DNA of 13,617 nt from positions 1 to 13,617 of the forward strand of contig CABSAH010000028.1 in the NCBI GenBank assembly GCA_902475645.1. Reading direction: 5' to 3'. A program made the position numbers and the translations under genes. Within the stretch, counting starts at the first letter, position 1, and every line of letters begins with the position of its first letter. A model generated the notes under the pieces. That model did no database searches. It was not told the DNA's origin and saw only the letters and a program-made list of their open reading frames with translations. This document shows positions 6,508 through 13,009 of this stretch, piece after piece. This DNA comes from an uncultured Christensenellaceae bacterium (lineage in GTDB: Bacteria; Bacillota; Clostridia; Christensenellales; CAG-138).

Positions 6508-6810
6508 CTATTTCAATTTCTGCACTCCGTTCACATCTATCATTGTATCTCCCGTAAGGAGCAGCTCGCTTACCGTCACAAATTCATAGCCCTGCTCCTG
6601 TGCGGTTTTAAGCAGCGTAGGCAAATATTCCTTTATCTTGTAGCCGTTGTTGTGGCATAGTATTATGCAGCCCGGATGCAGCTTGGGAATCACGGTGTCC
6701 AATATTGTCTTTGCACTGCGTTCCTCTTTCCAGTCTATCGTATCGCCGGTGTATATAGTATGGAATAGGGCGGAAAGCATGGTGCATATAGCATATCCAT
6801 AATCGTTCAT
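6508..6810 (-). pseudogene. 3' remnant of a polysaccharide deacetylase (NodB/PdaB-type) gene
   Basis: The 100-residue frame contains the C-terminal third of a NodB-homology deacetylase: DTIDWKEERSAKTILDTVIP, HPGCIILCHNNG and GYEFVTVSELL follow the usual order in PdaB-like proteins. The N-terminal two thirds of the family are missing, including the catalytic TFDDG motif and the metal-binding HxxxH. A TGA codon lies directly in front of the first ATG in the same frame, and there is no Shine-Dalgarno site. Homology appears to begin only around residue 16. The fragment therefore cannot form an active enzyme. Its broken 5' end coincides with the inverted repeat upstream of the recombinase operon, so insertion or recombination at that point is the likely cause (inference). 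Confidence 0.78.
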
Positions 6811-6838
6811 TCATATCATCAATTATAATCAATGAACG
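6804..6838. repeat. 8-bp inverted repeat at the recombinase boundary, enclosing a -10 box
   Basis: CGTTCATT (6804-6811) and AATGAACG (6831-6838) are exact reverse complements with a 19-bp AT-rich centre. TATAAT (6824-6829) lies in the centre and could be the -10 box for the small-ORF/recombinase operon, but no good -35 box is seen. The dyad could be an operator for autoregulation or part of a recombination site. It lies at the breakpoint of the deacetylase remnant. Confidence 0.5.
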
Positions 6839-6849
6839 GGAGCGGTAAA

Positions 6850-7017
6850 ATGCACGTTAAAAACATATATCCCTTAAACACCACCGACGAAGAGCTTATG
6901 AGATTAGCCGAGATGGTAAGCTATTATCTCAGCAATATCGCGGCGGTGCATGCAGCAAGCGATATATCAGCCGCACCAACCGGGCGCGCGTCGGGATATA
7001 AAAACGGAGAAATATAA
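6850..7017 (+). CDS. Uncharacterised 55-aa protein preceding the serine recombinase
   Basis: The frame starts MHVKNIYPLNTTDEELMRLA and ends with a polar tail. The ATG at 6850 is chosen over one at 6832 because GGGAG (6837-6841 region) lies about 7 nt before it. The first 35 residues look helical and acidic, and the rest is Ala/Ser-rich. I recognise no family. It ends 3 nt before the recombinase start, so the two are very probably cotranscribed and translationally coupled. Small proteins next to large serine recombinases can be recombination directionality factors or regulators, but nothing in the sequence proves that here. Confidence 0.6.
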   Translation: MHVKNIYPLNTTDEELMRLAEMVSYYLSNIAAVHAASDISAAPTGRASGYKNGEI

Positions 7018-7020
7018 TCC

Positions 7021-8520
7021 GTGATAGCGGTATATGCAAGGCAGTCCTTGGATAAGAAGGACAGCATATCCATTGAAACGCAGATAGAATTATGCAAAAG
7101 AGAGATAGGGGACGAGCCGTATAAGGCATATGTAGATAAAGGTTATAGCGGCAAAAACACGAACCGTCCGCAGTTCAAGGCCATGATGCAGGATGTTGAG
7201 AGCGGCGCTGTTAGCAAAATAATTGTATATAAGCTGGATAGGCTCAGCCGCTCCACGCTTGACTTCGGCGAGCTTATGGACGCATTGAGCAAGCGCAACG
7301 TGGAGTTTTCGTCCACAAGGGAAAAGTTCGATACCTCAACGCCCATCGGCAAGGCCATGCTTAACATAATAATGGTATTCGCTCAGCTTGAACGCGAAAC
7401 CATTCAGGTGCGCGTGCAGGATAATTTCCGTATGCGGTCATCGCGCGGCGCATATGATGCCAAAGCCCCGTATGGCTACGTCAAAACAAAAACGACCGTT
7501 CAAGGTAAAGCGGTAAGCACTCTTAAACCGGACGAGGTATATTCCGCAACGGTAAAAAGAATATTCGAGCAGTACGCATACACCACCGCATCCTTGGGCT
7601 ATATTGCCAGAACGCTGAATCAGCATGGCATAAGGTCCGCAAACGGCGCGGCATGGGATTCGTGCAAGCTTAGCAGGCTTCTTTGCAACCCAATCTATGT
7701 TAGAGCCGATGCGGATGTTTACAGATACTACCACACAATGGGCATGGAAATAACCAACGATATAGATGATTTTCGCGGCCAAAACGGCTGCATAACATAT
7801 GGGCAATGGGATAGGGCAAAGAACAAGTTCGCCCAGTTGTACGGCCTTACGCTGTCCATAGGACTGCATGAAGGCATTATAGATGCAAATACATTCCTTA
7901 GTTGCCAATACAAGCTTGCCGATAACGCGCAGATAACCAACACGGGCCGCGGGAAACATTCATGGCTTACAGGGCTGCTGAAATGCGGCTATTGCGGCAT
8001 GGCTATGAAAGCAACAACGTATAAGGACAATGTAACGTTCAGATGCTCCGGAGCAATGAATACGGGCATGTGCGGCAATTCGCCTTCGGTAAACGCGCGC
8101 GAGGTCGAATGCGCCGTCGGGCGGGAGATATTGGTTCATGTATCGCGGCATAGCGAGTTGACGGTTCAAAGGGGAAAATATGAGGACAGCACAACGCATG
8201 AGCGCAAAATCGCTATAGCAAAGCTGGATGAAAATATAGCAAACCTTATAACCGCCCTTGCCGACGGCACGGAGCTGACCATTAAATATATAAACGACAA
8301 AATTGCCGATTTGCAGATGCGGCGCGACGCATTGGCAGCGGAGCTTCGCAGTCACAGGAATGAAGCCGGTGAACAGAATAACATAAAGCAGCTTTCGGAT
8401 TTAATCGGCCTGTGGCCCGATATGAGCATACCTCAAAAGCATGAAATCGCCATGATGCTAATCAGACGCATAGAATTGCAGAACGATATGATAAAGATAT
8501 ATTGGAAGTATGATTTATAG
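7021..8520 (+). CDS. Large serine recombinase
   Basis: This 499-aa site-specific DNA recombinase starts with GTG, with GGAG about 11 nt upstream. The resolvase catalytic domain (about 1-145) has nucleophile S9 in YARQS, YKLDRLSRS (about 70-78) and the helix with AQLERETIQVR. The recombinase DNA-binding domain (about 155-270) includes APYGY and ARTLNQHGI. A zinc beta-ribbon follows, with ligands C322, C325, C342 and C351, then a predicted coiled coil (about 385-435) used for synapsis control. The protein is complete and no key residue is missing. This family integrates and excises elements between attP and attB or inverts DNA. Only the 55-aa ORF accompanies it, and no transfer, replication or phage genes lie in the window. 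Confidence 0.94.
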   Translation: MIAVYARQSLDKKDSISIETQIELCKREIGDEPYKAYVDKGYSGKNTNRPQFKAMMQDVESGAVSKIIVYKLDRLSRSTLDFGELMDALSKRNVEFSSTREKFDTSTPIGKAMLNIIMVFAQLERETIQVRVQDNFRMRSSRGAYDAKAPYGYVKTKTTVQGKAVSTLKPDEVYSATVKRIFEQYAYTTASLGYIARTLNQHGIRSANGAAWDSCKLSRLLCNPIYVRADADVYRYYHTMGMEITNDIDDFRGQNGCITYGQWDRAKNKFAQLYGLTLSIGLHEGIIDANTFLSCQYKLADNAQITNTGRGKHSWLTGLLKCGYCGMAMKATTYKDNVTFRCSGAMNTGMCGNSPSVNAREVECAVGREILVHVSRHSELTVQRGKYEDSTTHERKIAIAKLDENIANLITALADGTELTIKYINDKIADLQMRRDALAAELRSHRNEAGEQNNIKQLSDLIGLWPDMSIPQKHEIAMMLIRRIELQNDMIKIYWKYDL

Positions 8521-8604
8521 GCTTATGCTGAATGCTTAAGCGTAAACAACGCAATCAATAATCGCTTTTATGAATAATAATTCGGTTGAATAGAAAATGT
8601 CCGT

Positions 8605-8633
8605 TTCACATTTGGGACTATATTGGCTATAAT
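8605..8633 (+). promoter_or_regulatory. SigA-type promoter of the ABC transporter/PHP operon
   Basis: TTCACA (8605-8610), a 17-bp spacer and a perfect TATAAT (8628-8633) predict a start near 8640. The 84-bp stretch between the recombinase stop and this promoter holds only a weak hairpin (8538-8567) that might terminate the recombinase transcript. Confidence 0.75.
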
Positions 8634-8640
8634 AAGTCGG

Positions 8641-8657
8641 TCTGCGGTTAACGCAGA
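8641..8657 (+). repeat. Short hairpin or operator at the transporter operon start
   Basis: TCTGCG and CGCAGA form a 6-bp dyad around GTTAA, exactly where transcription should begin. This is a normal position for a repressor operator or a 5'-stabilising RNA hairpin. Only the symmetry is seen. Confidence 0.35.
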
Positions 8658-8686
8658 AGCATTGAAGAAAAGAGGTAAAGATACTG

Positions 8687-9808
8687 ATGAAAAAGATTAC
8701 CGCACTTTTACTTGTGCTGGTTATGGCTATTAGCCTGTCCGTTGGCTGCGCTCAGCAGGATAATGTGACTCCGGTCGATCCTACCGATTCGCCCGCCGTT
8801 ACCGATACTCCTGCTGCCGATCCTGCTCCGGAAGCTTCCGCTCCCGCCGAGCCGGAAAAGCCCGCTCTCTCCGGTACGATGAAGGTGGTTGCCACAGGCG
8901 ATATCTATGGCCCCCTGTTTGATGAGTTCACCAAGGATACCGGCGTTACCGTTGAGAGCCTATCCATGTCCTCCGGCGAAGTGCTGTCCAAGCTGCGCGC
9001 CGAGGGCGGCACTCCTTCTGCCGATTTGTGGTTCGGTGGCGGAATCGATGCCTTCATGAGCGCTGCGGATGACGGTCTGCTTGAAAGCGTTGTGTTCGAT
9101 GCGGCCAACGAGCTTGCGCCCGAGTTCCGCGATGCGGAAGGTTATTGGTACTCAAAGGGTATCACCATTGTCGGCTTCCTTGTAAACGACGGTCTGCTTG
9201 AGGAGCTCAAGCTGGATAAGCCCGCTTCATGGGACGATCTTACCAATGAACAGTACAAGGACGAAATCGTAATGTCCAATCCCGCCGTATCCGGCACCAA
9301 CTATGCCGTGGTGAATGCACTGCTGCAGGCCAAGGGCGACGCAGGCTGGGATTACTTTGAAAAGCTGAATGAGAACATAGCCTACTACGGACGCCGCGGT
9401 TCAGACCCCAAGAACAAGGTCACTGCCGACGAATTCGCTATTGGCATCACCTATGTTGACCCCAGCATTGAAAAGCTGACCGAGGATTACAATGTTTCCG
9501 TTATCTATCCTTCCGATGGTATACCCTGGGTATCCGAAGGCGTAGCCGCGTTCAAGAACGCTGAAAACGTTGAAGCCGCAAAGGCATTCATCGAATGGCT
9601 TTTCAGCAACGACGATCATCTTCGCCTGCTTGCTTCCATAGAGAACAAGACCGGCGCCAAGATAATCAAGCCCACGCTTGAAGGCGTTGAGTTGACCTAT
9701 GATGCTTCCATACTGATGGAAGAGGATCTGTCCCTGTTCGGCAAGCAGCGCGAAGAAATACTCGCTCGCTTTGAAACGCTGATGGGCGACAAGGCCGCTG
9801 CGGAATAA
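8687..9808 (+). CDS. ABC transporter substrate-binding lipoprotein (Fe(III)/phosphonate/sugar-phosphate class)
   Basis: This 373-aa protein has a lipoprotein signal peptide ending in LSVGC (lipid-attached C21). A Pro/Ala/Asp-rich tether (about 24-62) is followed by a periplasmic-binding-protein fold. VVATGDIYGPLFDEFTKDTG, RAEGGTPSADLWFGGG and the downstream NPAVSGTNYAVV and GIPWVSEGVAAFKNA segments place it in the cluster that holds FbpA, FutA, PhnS and AfuA. It would capture the ligand outside the membrane and deliver it to the permease. Several proteins of this cluster first called iron-binding bind phosphorylated ligands instead, and the PHP phosphoesterase in the operon favours that here. 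The gene uses more C-ending, preferred-looking codons than its neighbours, as expected for a highly expressed binding protein. AGAGG lies 11 nt before the start. Confidence 0.9.
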   Translation: MKKITALLLVLVMAISLSVGCAQQDNVTPVDPTDSPAVTDTPAADPAPEASAPAEPEKPALSGTMKVVATGDIYGPLFDEFTKDTGVTVESLSMSSGEVLSKLRAEGGTPSADLWFGGGIDAFMSAADDGLLESVVFDAANELAPEFRDAEGYWYSKGITIVGFLVNDGLLEELKLDKPASWDDLTNEQYKDEIVMSNPAVSGTNYAVVNALLQAKGDAGWDYFEKLNENIAYYGRRGSDPKNKVTADEFAIGITYVDPSIEKLTEDYNVSVIYPSDGIPWVSEGVAAFKNAENVEAAKAFIEWLFSNDDHLRLLASIENKTGAKIIKPTLEGVELTYDASILMEEDLSLFGKQREEILARFETLMGDKAAAE

Positions 9809-11503
9809 ATGACGTCCGCTTCTAAACACACGAATAAAAGGGCATGTAACAATGCCCTTTTTCGCGTTGGTGAACGCGCTGCGGATACCGCCGTGCTGTG
9901 CGCGCTGCTTGGCGGGGTACTGCTCTTTATATTGTGGCCCATGCTTTGCATTGCGCTTAGAAGCTTCCGCGCCGCGGATGGCGGCTTTACGCTTGAAGCC
10001 TATCGCACGGTTGTTGCAAAGTACGGCACAAGCATGCGCAACAGCCTTGTTGTTGGCGTATGCACAGCCGTTTGCACAACGGTTTTGTCCATGTCCGCCG
10101 CGCTGACGTGCGCCACGCGCCGCTCATTGGGGCGCACGCTGTGCATGCTTCTTTTGACCGCGGCAATGGTTGCGCCGCCGTTCGTTTCATCGCTTGCTTA
10201 TATTCAGCTCTATGGCCGGCGCGGATGGATAACATTCCGCCTGCTCGGGCTTAGCTGGAATCCGTATAATCTTGTGGGGGTCGTGGCGATGCAGTCGCTT
10301 TCGTTCACGCCGCTCAACGCGCTTTTTCTTATAGGCGTGCTTGATAAGCTTGATGCGGACAGTCTGCGTTCCGCTCGGGATTTGGGCGCAAAACCTTCTG
10401 CCATACTGCGCGATATAGTGCTGCCGCTTATGCGTCCGGGGCTGCTTGTGAGTATGCTGCTTTCGTTTGTCCGCTCGTTAGCGGATTACGGCACTCCTGT
10501 AATAATCGGCGGGCGCTCCGCAACGCTTGCGGCGGAGGTTTATTTGCAGGTGATAGGCTATTCGGACCTTGAAAAATCATCGGCAATGAATATGTTCCTG
10601 CTCGTTCCCTCAATACTTTTCTTCTTTATATATCGTGCGCTTATGCGGCGATCGGATAGGTTGACCGAAGGAAGCCGCAGTACACAGGGCGGGCTTTCGC
10701 TTCCGCTTAGCCGCTGCGGTTCGGTCGGTTATCTCTCACTCCTTGGCAGCGGGCTGTTCTTCGTGCTTATGGCTTTGCAGTATGGCTGCGTACTGCTCTC
10801 GGGATTTCTTAAAAGCAAAAAGGGCGTTTACTCATTCACGCTTGACCATTGGCACGAGCTTTGGAGCATCGGCGCTTCACCGGTTGTACGCAGCGTTGTA
10901 TATGCGCTGATAGTAGCCGTTGCAGGCACGCTGTTTGCGGCGCTGTTCGCGTATTATATGGACCGCCGCCGCGTTCCGGGACGCGCAGTGTTTGATTGCC
11001 TTGCCACTCTGCCGTATATGATTCCCGGCACATGCTTTGGCATAGGCTACATACTCGCGTTCAACCATCCGCCGCTCAAGCTGACGGGAACTGCAATAAT
11101 TGTGCTTGCGAACATGCTGTTCAAGCAGCTGCCAACCTCCGCTAAAATATGCTCCGCAACGCTTGCGCAGCTTCAAATTGCGCAGGAACGTTCGGCTCAG
11201 GATTTGGGCGCCGGCAGGCTTGCCGTGATACGCGATGTCGTGCTGCCCAATATGCGCCCTGCGCTGTTAAACTGCTTTGTATATAATTTTACAGCCAGCA
11301 TGACAACGGCAGGTGCAATTATATTCTTAATAGATCCCGGCCGCCAGCTTGCGGTTTTTCGCCTGTTTGATGCCGTATATCGCGGAGATTATGCATTGGC
11401 ATCCGTGCTGGCGAGCGTTATAACGGCAATAGTGCTGGCCGTAGAAGGACTTGTGTGGCTGCTGAGCAGAATGGAGGGCAAACGCCATGTATCTCGAACT
11501 TGA
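9809..11503 (+). CDS. ABC transporter permease, fused two-domain type
   Basis: This 564-aa membrane protein carries two copies of the binding-protein-dependent permease domain, so a single subunit forms the channel. The first transmembrane segment starts near residue 28 (AVLCALLGGVLLFILWP). The two cytoplasmic EAA loops that dock the ATPase are SARDLGAKPSAILRDIVLP (about 185-205) and SAQDLGAGRLAVIRDVVLP (about 463-482). Each is followed by an RP-containing membrane segment. This layout matches FbpB/AfuB/PhnU-like permeases. The ATG follows the TAA of the binding-protein gene with no gap (TAAATG) and without a clear Shine-Dalgarno site, so translation probably starts by reinitiation. No later in-frame start fits, because the next candidate lies inside the first membrane segment. 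A terminator-like hairpin occupies codons 10-18. Confidence 0.93.
   Translation: MTSASKHTNKRACNNALFRVGERAADTAVLCALLGGVLLFILWPMLCIALRSFRAADGGFTLEAYRTVVAKYGTSMRNSLVVGVCTAVCTTVLSMSAALTCATRRSLGRTLCMLLLTAAMVAPPFVSSLAYIQLYGRRGWITFRLLGLSWNPYNLVGVVAMQSLSFTPLNALFLIGVLDKLDADSLRSARDLGAKPSAILRDIVLPLMRPGLLVSMLLSFVRSLADYGTPVIIGGRSATLAAEVYLQVIGYSDLEKSSAMNMFLLVPSILFFFIYRALMRRSDRLTEGSRSTQGGLSLPLSRCGSVGYLSLLGSGLFFVLMALQYGCVLLSGFLKSKKGVYSFTLDHWHELWSIGASPVVRSVVYALIVAVAGTLFAALFAYYMDRRRVPGRAVFDCLATLPYMIPGTCFGIGYILAFNHPPLKLTGTAIIVLANMLFKQLPTSAKICSATLAQLQIAQERSAQDLGAGRLAVIRDVVLPNMRPALLNCFVYNFTASMTTAGAIIFLIDPGRQLAVFRLFDAVYRGDYALASVLASVITAIVLAVEGLVWLLSRMEGKRHVSRT
9836..9862 (+). terminator. Intrinsic terminator-like hairpin inside the permease start
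   Basis: AAAAGGGCAT (9836-9845) and ATGCCCTTTT (9852-9861) form a perfect 10-bp stem with a 6-nt loop (GTAACA), followed by a run of five T ending at 9862. It lies 28 nt after the binding-protein stop codon and within permease codons 10-18. It probably ends most transcripts after the binding-protein gene, giving excess binding protein. Ribosomes that reinitiate at 9809 would cover and melt it. Confidence 0.8.
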
Positions 11504-12245
11504 TAAATTAAACAAAAGCTTTGACGGCAAACGCGCCGTATGCGATCTAACGCTTGGCGTGGATAGGGGAGAGTTGCTGTGCATCCTCGGCTCATCCGGC
11601 TGCGGCAAAACCACCACGCTCAATATGATAGGCGGCTTTCTTGCACCGGATAGCGGACGAATACTGCTTGACGGGCAGGACATTACGGGTATGCCGCCGG
11701 AGCGCCGCCCCGTTTCAACCGTGTTTCAATCGTATGGGCTGTTCCCTCATATGAGCGTGCTGCAAAACGTTATATACGGGCTTAAATTCCGCCGTTACAC
11801 GCGCGCGCAGGCAAGGGAGAAGGGAATGAGATATCTTGAGCTTGTCGGCCTTGCGGACCGAGCCGATGCCCATATTCACGAAATAAGCGGCGGTCAGCAG
11901 CAGCGTGTCGCGCTTGCCCGCTCGCTTATAGTGGAGCCTAAGCTGTGCCTGCTGGATGAACCGCTGAGCAACCTTGATGCGGCATTGCGTGCGCGTATGC
12001 GCGGCGAATTGAAGCGATTGCAGCGAGAGCTGGACATTACGATGGTTTTTGTTACGCATGACCAGGAGGAGGCGCTTATACTTGCCGACAGGATAGCCGT
12101 TATGGAGCATGGCTGTCTGCTTCAGCTCGGCACGCCAGAAGAGGTGTATCGTGAGCCGACAAATGATACAATAGCTTCATTCCTCGGCCTAAAGGACATA
12201 GTATGGGGCGCGGACGGTTCCATCATGAAAATTATCAGGAGGTAA
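11487..12245 (+). CDS. ABC transporter ATP-binding protein (FbpC/PotA-like, without TOBE domain)
   Basis: This 252-aa ATPase powers the permease. It has Walker A GSSGCGKTT (35-43), Q-loop Q81 in VFQSYGLFPHM, the signature ISGGQQQR (133-140), Walker B LCLLDEP (153-159, catalytic E158), D-loop SNLD, and switch H191 in VTHDQEEAL. The motifs are typical of the spermidine/iron/phosphonate import ATPases (DVFQSYALFPHMTV-like). Relatives are usually about 340-370 aa with a C-terminal TOBE domain; this one stops after the ATPase core, so substrate-sensing regulation through TOBE is absent. The reading frame overlaps the permease end by 17 nt and has GGAGGG (11473-11478) 8 nt upstream, so the two are tightly coupled. 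Confidence 0.95.
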   Translation: MYLELDKLNKSFDGKRAVCDLTLGVDRGELLCILGSSGCGKTTTLNMIGGFLAPDSGRILLDGQDITGMPPERRPVSTVFQSYGLFPHMSVLQNVIYGLKFRRYTRAQAREKGMRYLELVGLADRADAHIHEISGGQQQRVALARSLIVEPKLCLLDEPLSNLDAALRARMRGELKRLQRELDITMVFVTHDQEEALILADRIAVMEHGCLLQLGTPEEVYREPTNDTIASFLGLKDIVWGADGSIMKIIRR

Positions 12246-12251
12246 AGCACT

Positions 12252-12878
12252 GTGCTTGTTGATATGCATCTGCACGAAAGGACGTTTTCCGCTGACAGCT
12301 TCCTTTCGCTTGACAAAATAGTTACCATAGCCAAGGCAAAGGGGCTTGACGCCGTATGTATCACCGATCACGACAGTATGTGTCTGCGTGAAACGGCGGA
12401 GGAATACACACGCCGCACGGGCTTTCCAATATTTACGGGAATAGAGTTTTTCTCTTTGCAGGGCGATATTACCGCATGGGGCATAGAAAGCTATCCCGAC
12501 CACCGCATACCCGCACAGGATTTTATAGACCTTGTTAACGCCGCCGACGGCTTTTGTGTATCCTGCCACCCATTCCGCAACAATAACCGCGGGTTGGAAG
12601 AAAAACTGCGCGACGTTCGCGGTCTAAACGGCGTTGAGGTGCTAAACGGTAGCGCGGACATGGATGCCAACCGCACCGCATTGCGCTTTTGCCGCGAGCT
12701 TGGATTGCAGGCAATAGGCGCAAGCGATGCCCACACCACGGAACAGGTAGGAAAATATGTTACCTATTTGCCCGAACTTGTCACGACCCTTCCGGACTTT
12801 ATAGCGCAGCTTCGCACGCTGCCCACCCGCCCCGCAATTTGGAACGGTATGGGCTATGATGTTGTGGATGAGTTTTGA
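12252..12878 (+). CDS. PHP-domain metal-dependent phosphoesterase
   Basis: This 208-aa cytosolic enzyme of the PHP superfamily hydrolyses phosphate esters using a trinuclear metal site. Likely ligands are H6 and H8 (DMHLH), D15, H40 (ITDHDS), E65 (GIEFFS), H106 (SCHPFR), D159 and H161 (GASDAH). All of the motifs expected in the short COG0613-type enzymes are present, so it should be active. The start is GTG at 12252, supported by AGGAGG (12237-12242) 9 nt upstream; this site lies inside the end of the ATPase gene. Only 6 nt separate the two genes, so it is the fourth gene of the transporter operon. Relatives cleave nucleotide phosphates or cyclic sugar phosphates. Here the substrate is probably the imported compound or a product of it (inference). 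Confidence 0.93.
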   Translation: MLVDMHLHERTFSADSFLSLDKIVTIAKAKGLDAVCITDHDSMCLRETAEEYTRRTGFPIFTGIEFFSLQGDITAWGIESYPDHRIPAQDFIDLVNAADGFCVSCHPFRNNNRGLEEKLRDVRGLNGVEVLNGSADMDANRTALRFCRELGLQAIGASDAHTTEQVGKYVTYLPELVTTLPDFIAQLRTLPTRPAIWNGMGYDVVDEF

Positions 12879-12935
12879 TAAAAAGGACAAGAGCAGGATG
12901 TATACGCAGATGCATGTATAGAGAAAATATGACGG

Positions 12936-12966
12936 AAAAACGAGGAAGCACAACTGCTTCCTCGTT
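12936..12966 (-). terminator. Intrinsic terminator of the MerR-family gene
   Basis: Read on the minus strand, a perfect 12-bp stem (AACGAGGAAGCA with TGCTTCCTCGTT, loop of 4 nt) is followed by TTTTT (12940-12936). It lies about 45 nt after the stop codon of the minus-strand gene. On the plus strand no T-tract follows, so it may only weakly stop the PHP operon. Confidence 0.87.
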
Positions 12967-13009
12967 ACAACGCTGCTGTATACATAACTTACAGGCTGTA
13001 ACTGCTGAT

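Noticed and set aside
8538..8569. A hairpin (AAGCG/CGCTT) with four T after the recombinase gene
   Set aside because: The stem is only 5 bp with a loop of about 20 nt, too weak to call a terminator.
8687..9808. Naming the binding protein as an iron-binding FbpA
   Set aside because: The family includes binders of phosphonates and sugar phosphates, and the operon partner is a phosphoesterase. The sequence alone does not show iron ligands.
12899..12981. GTATAC-containing outer repeats around the MerR terminator
   Set aside because: The match is short and has a bulge, and GTATAC is palindromic by itself, so it may be chance.
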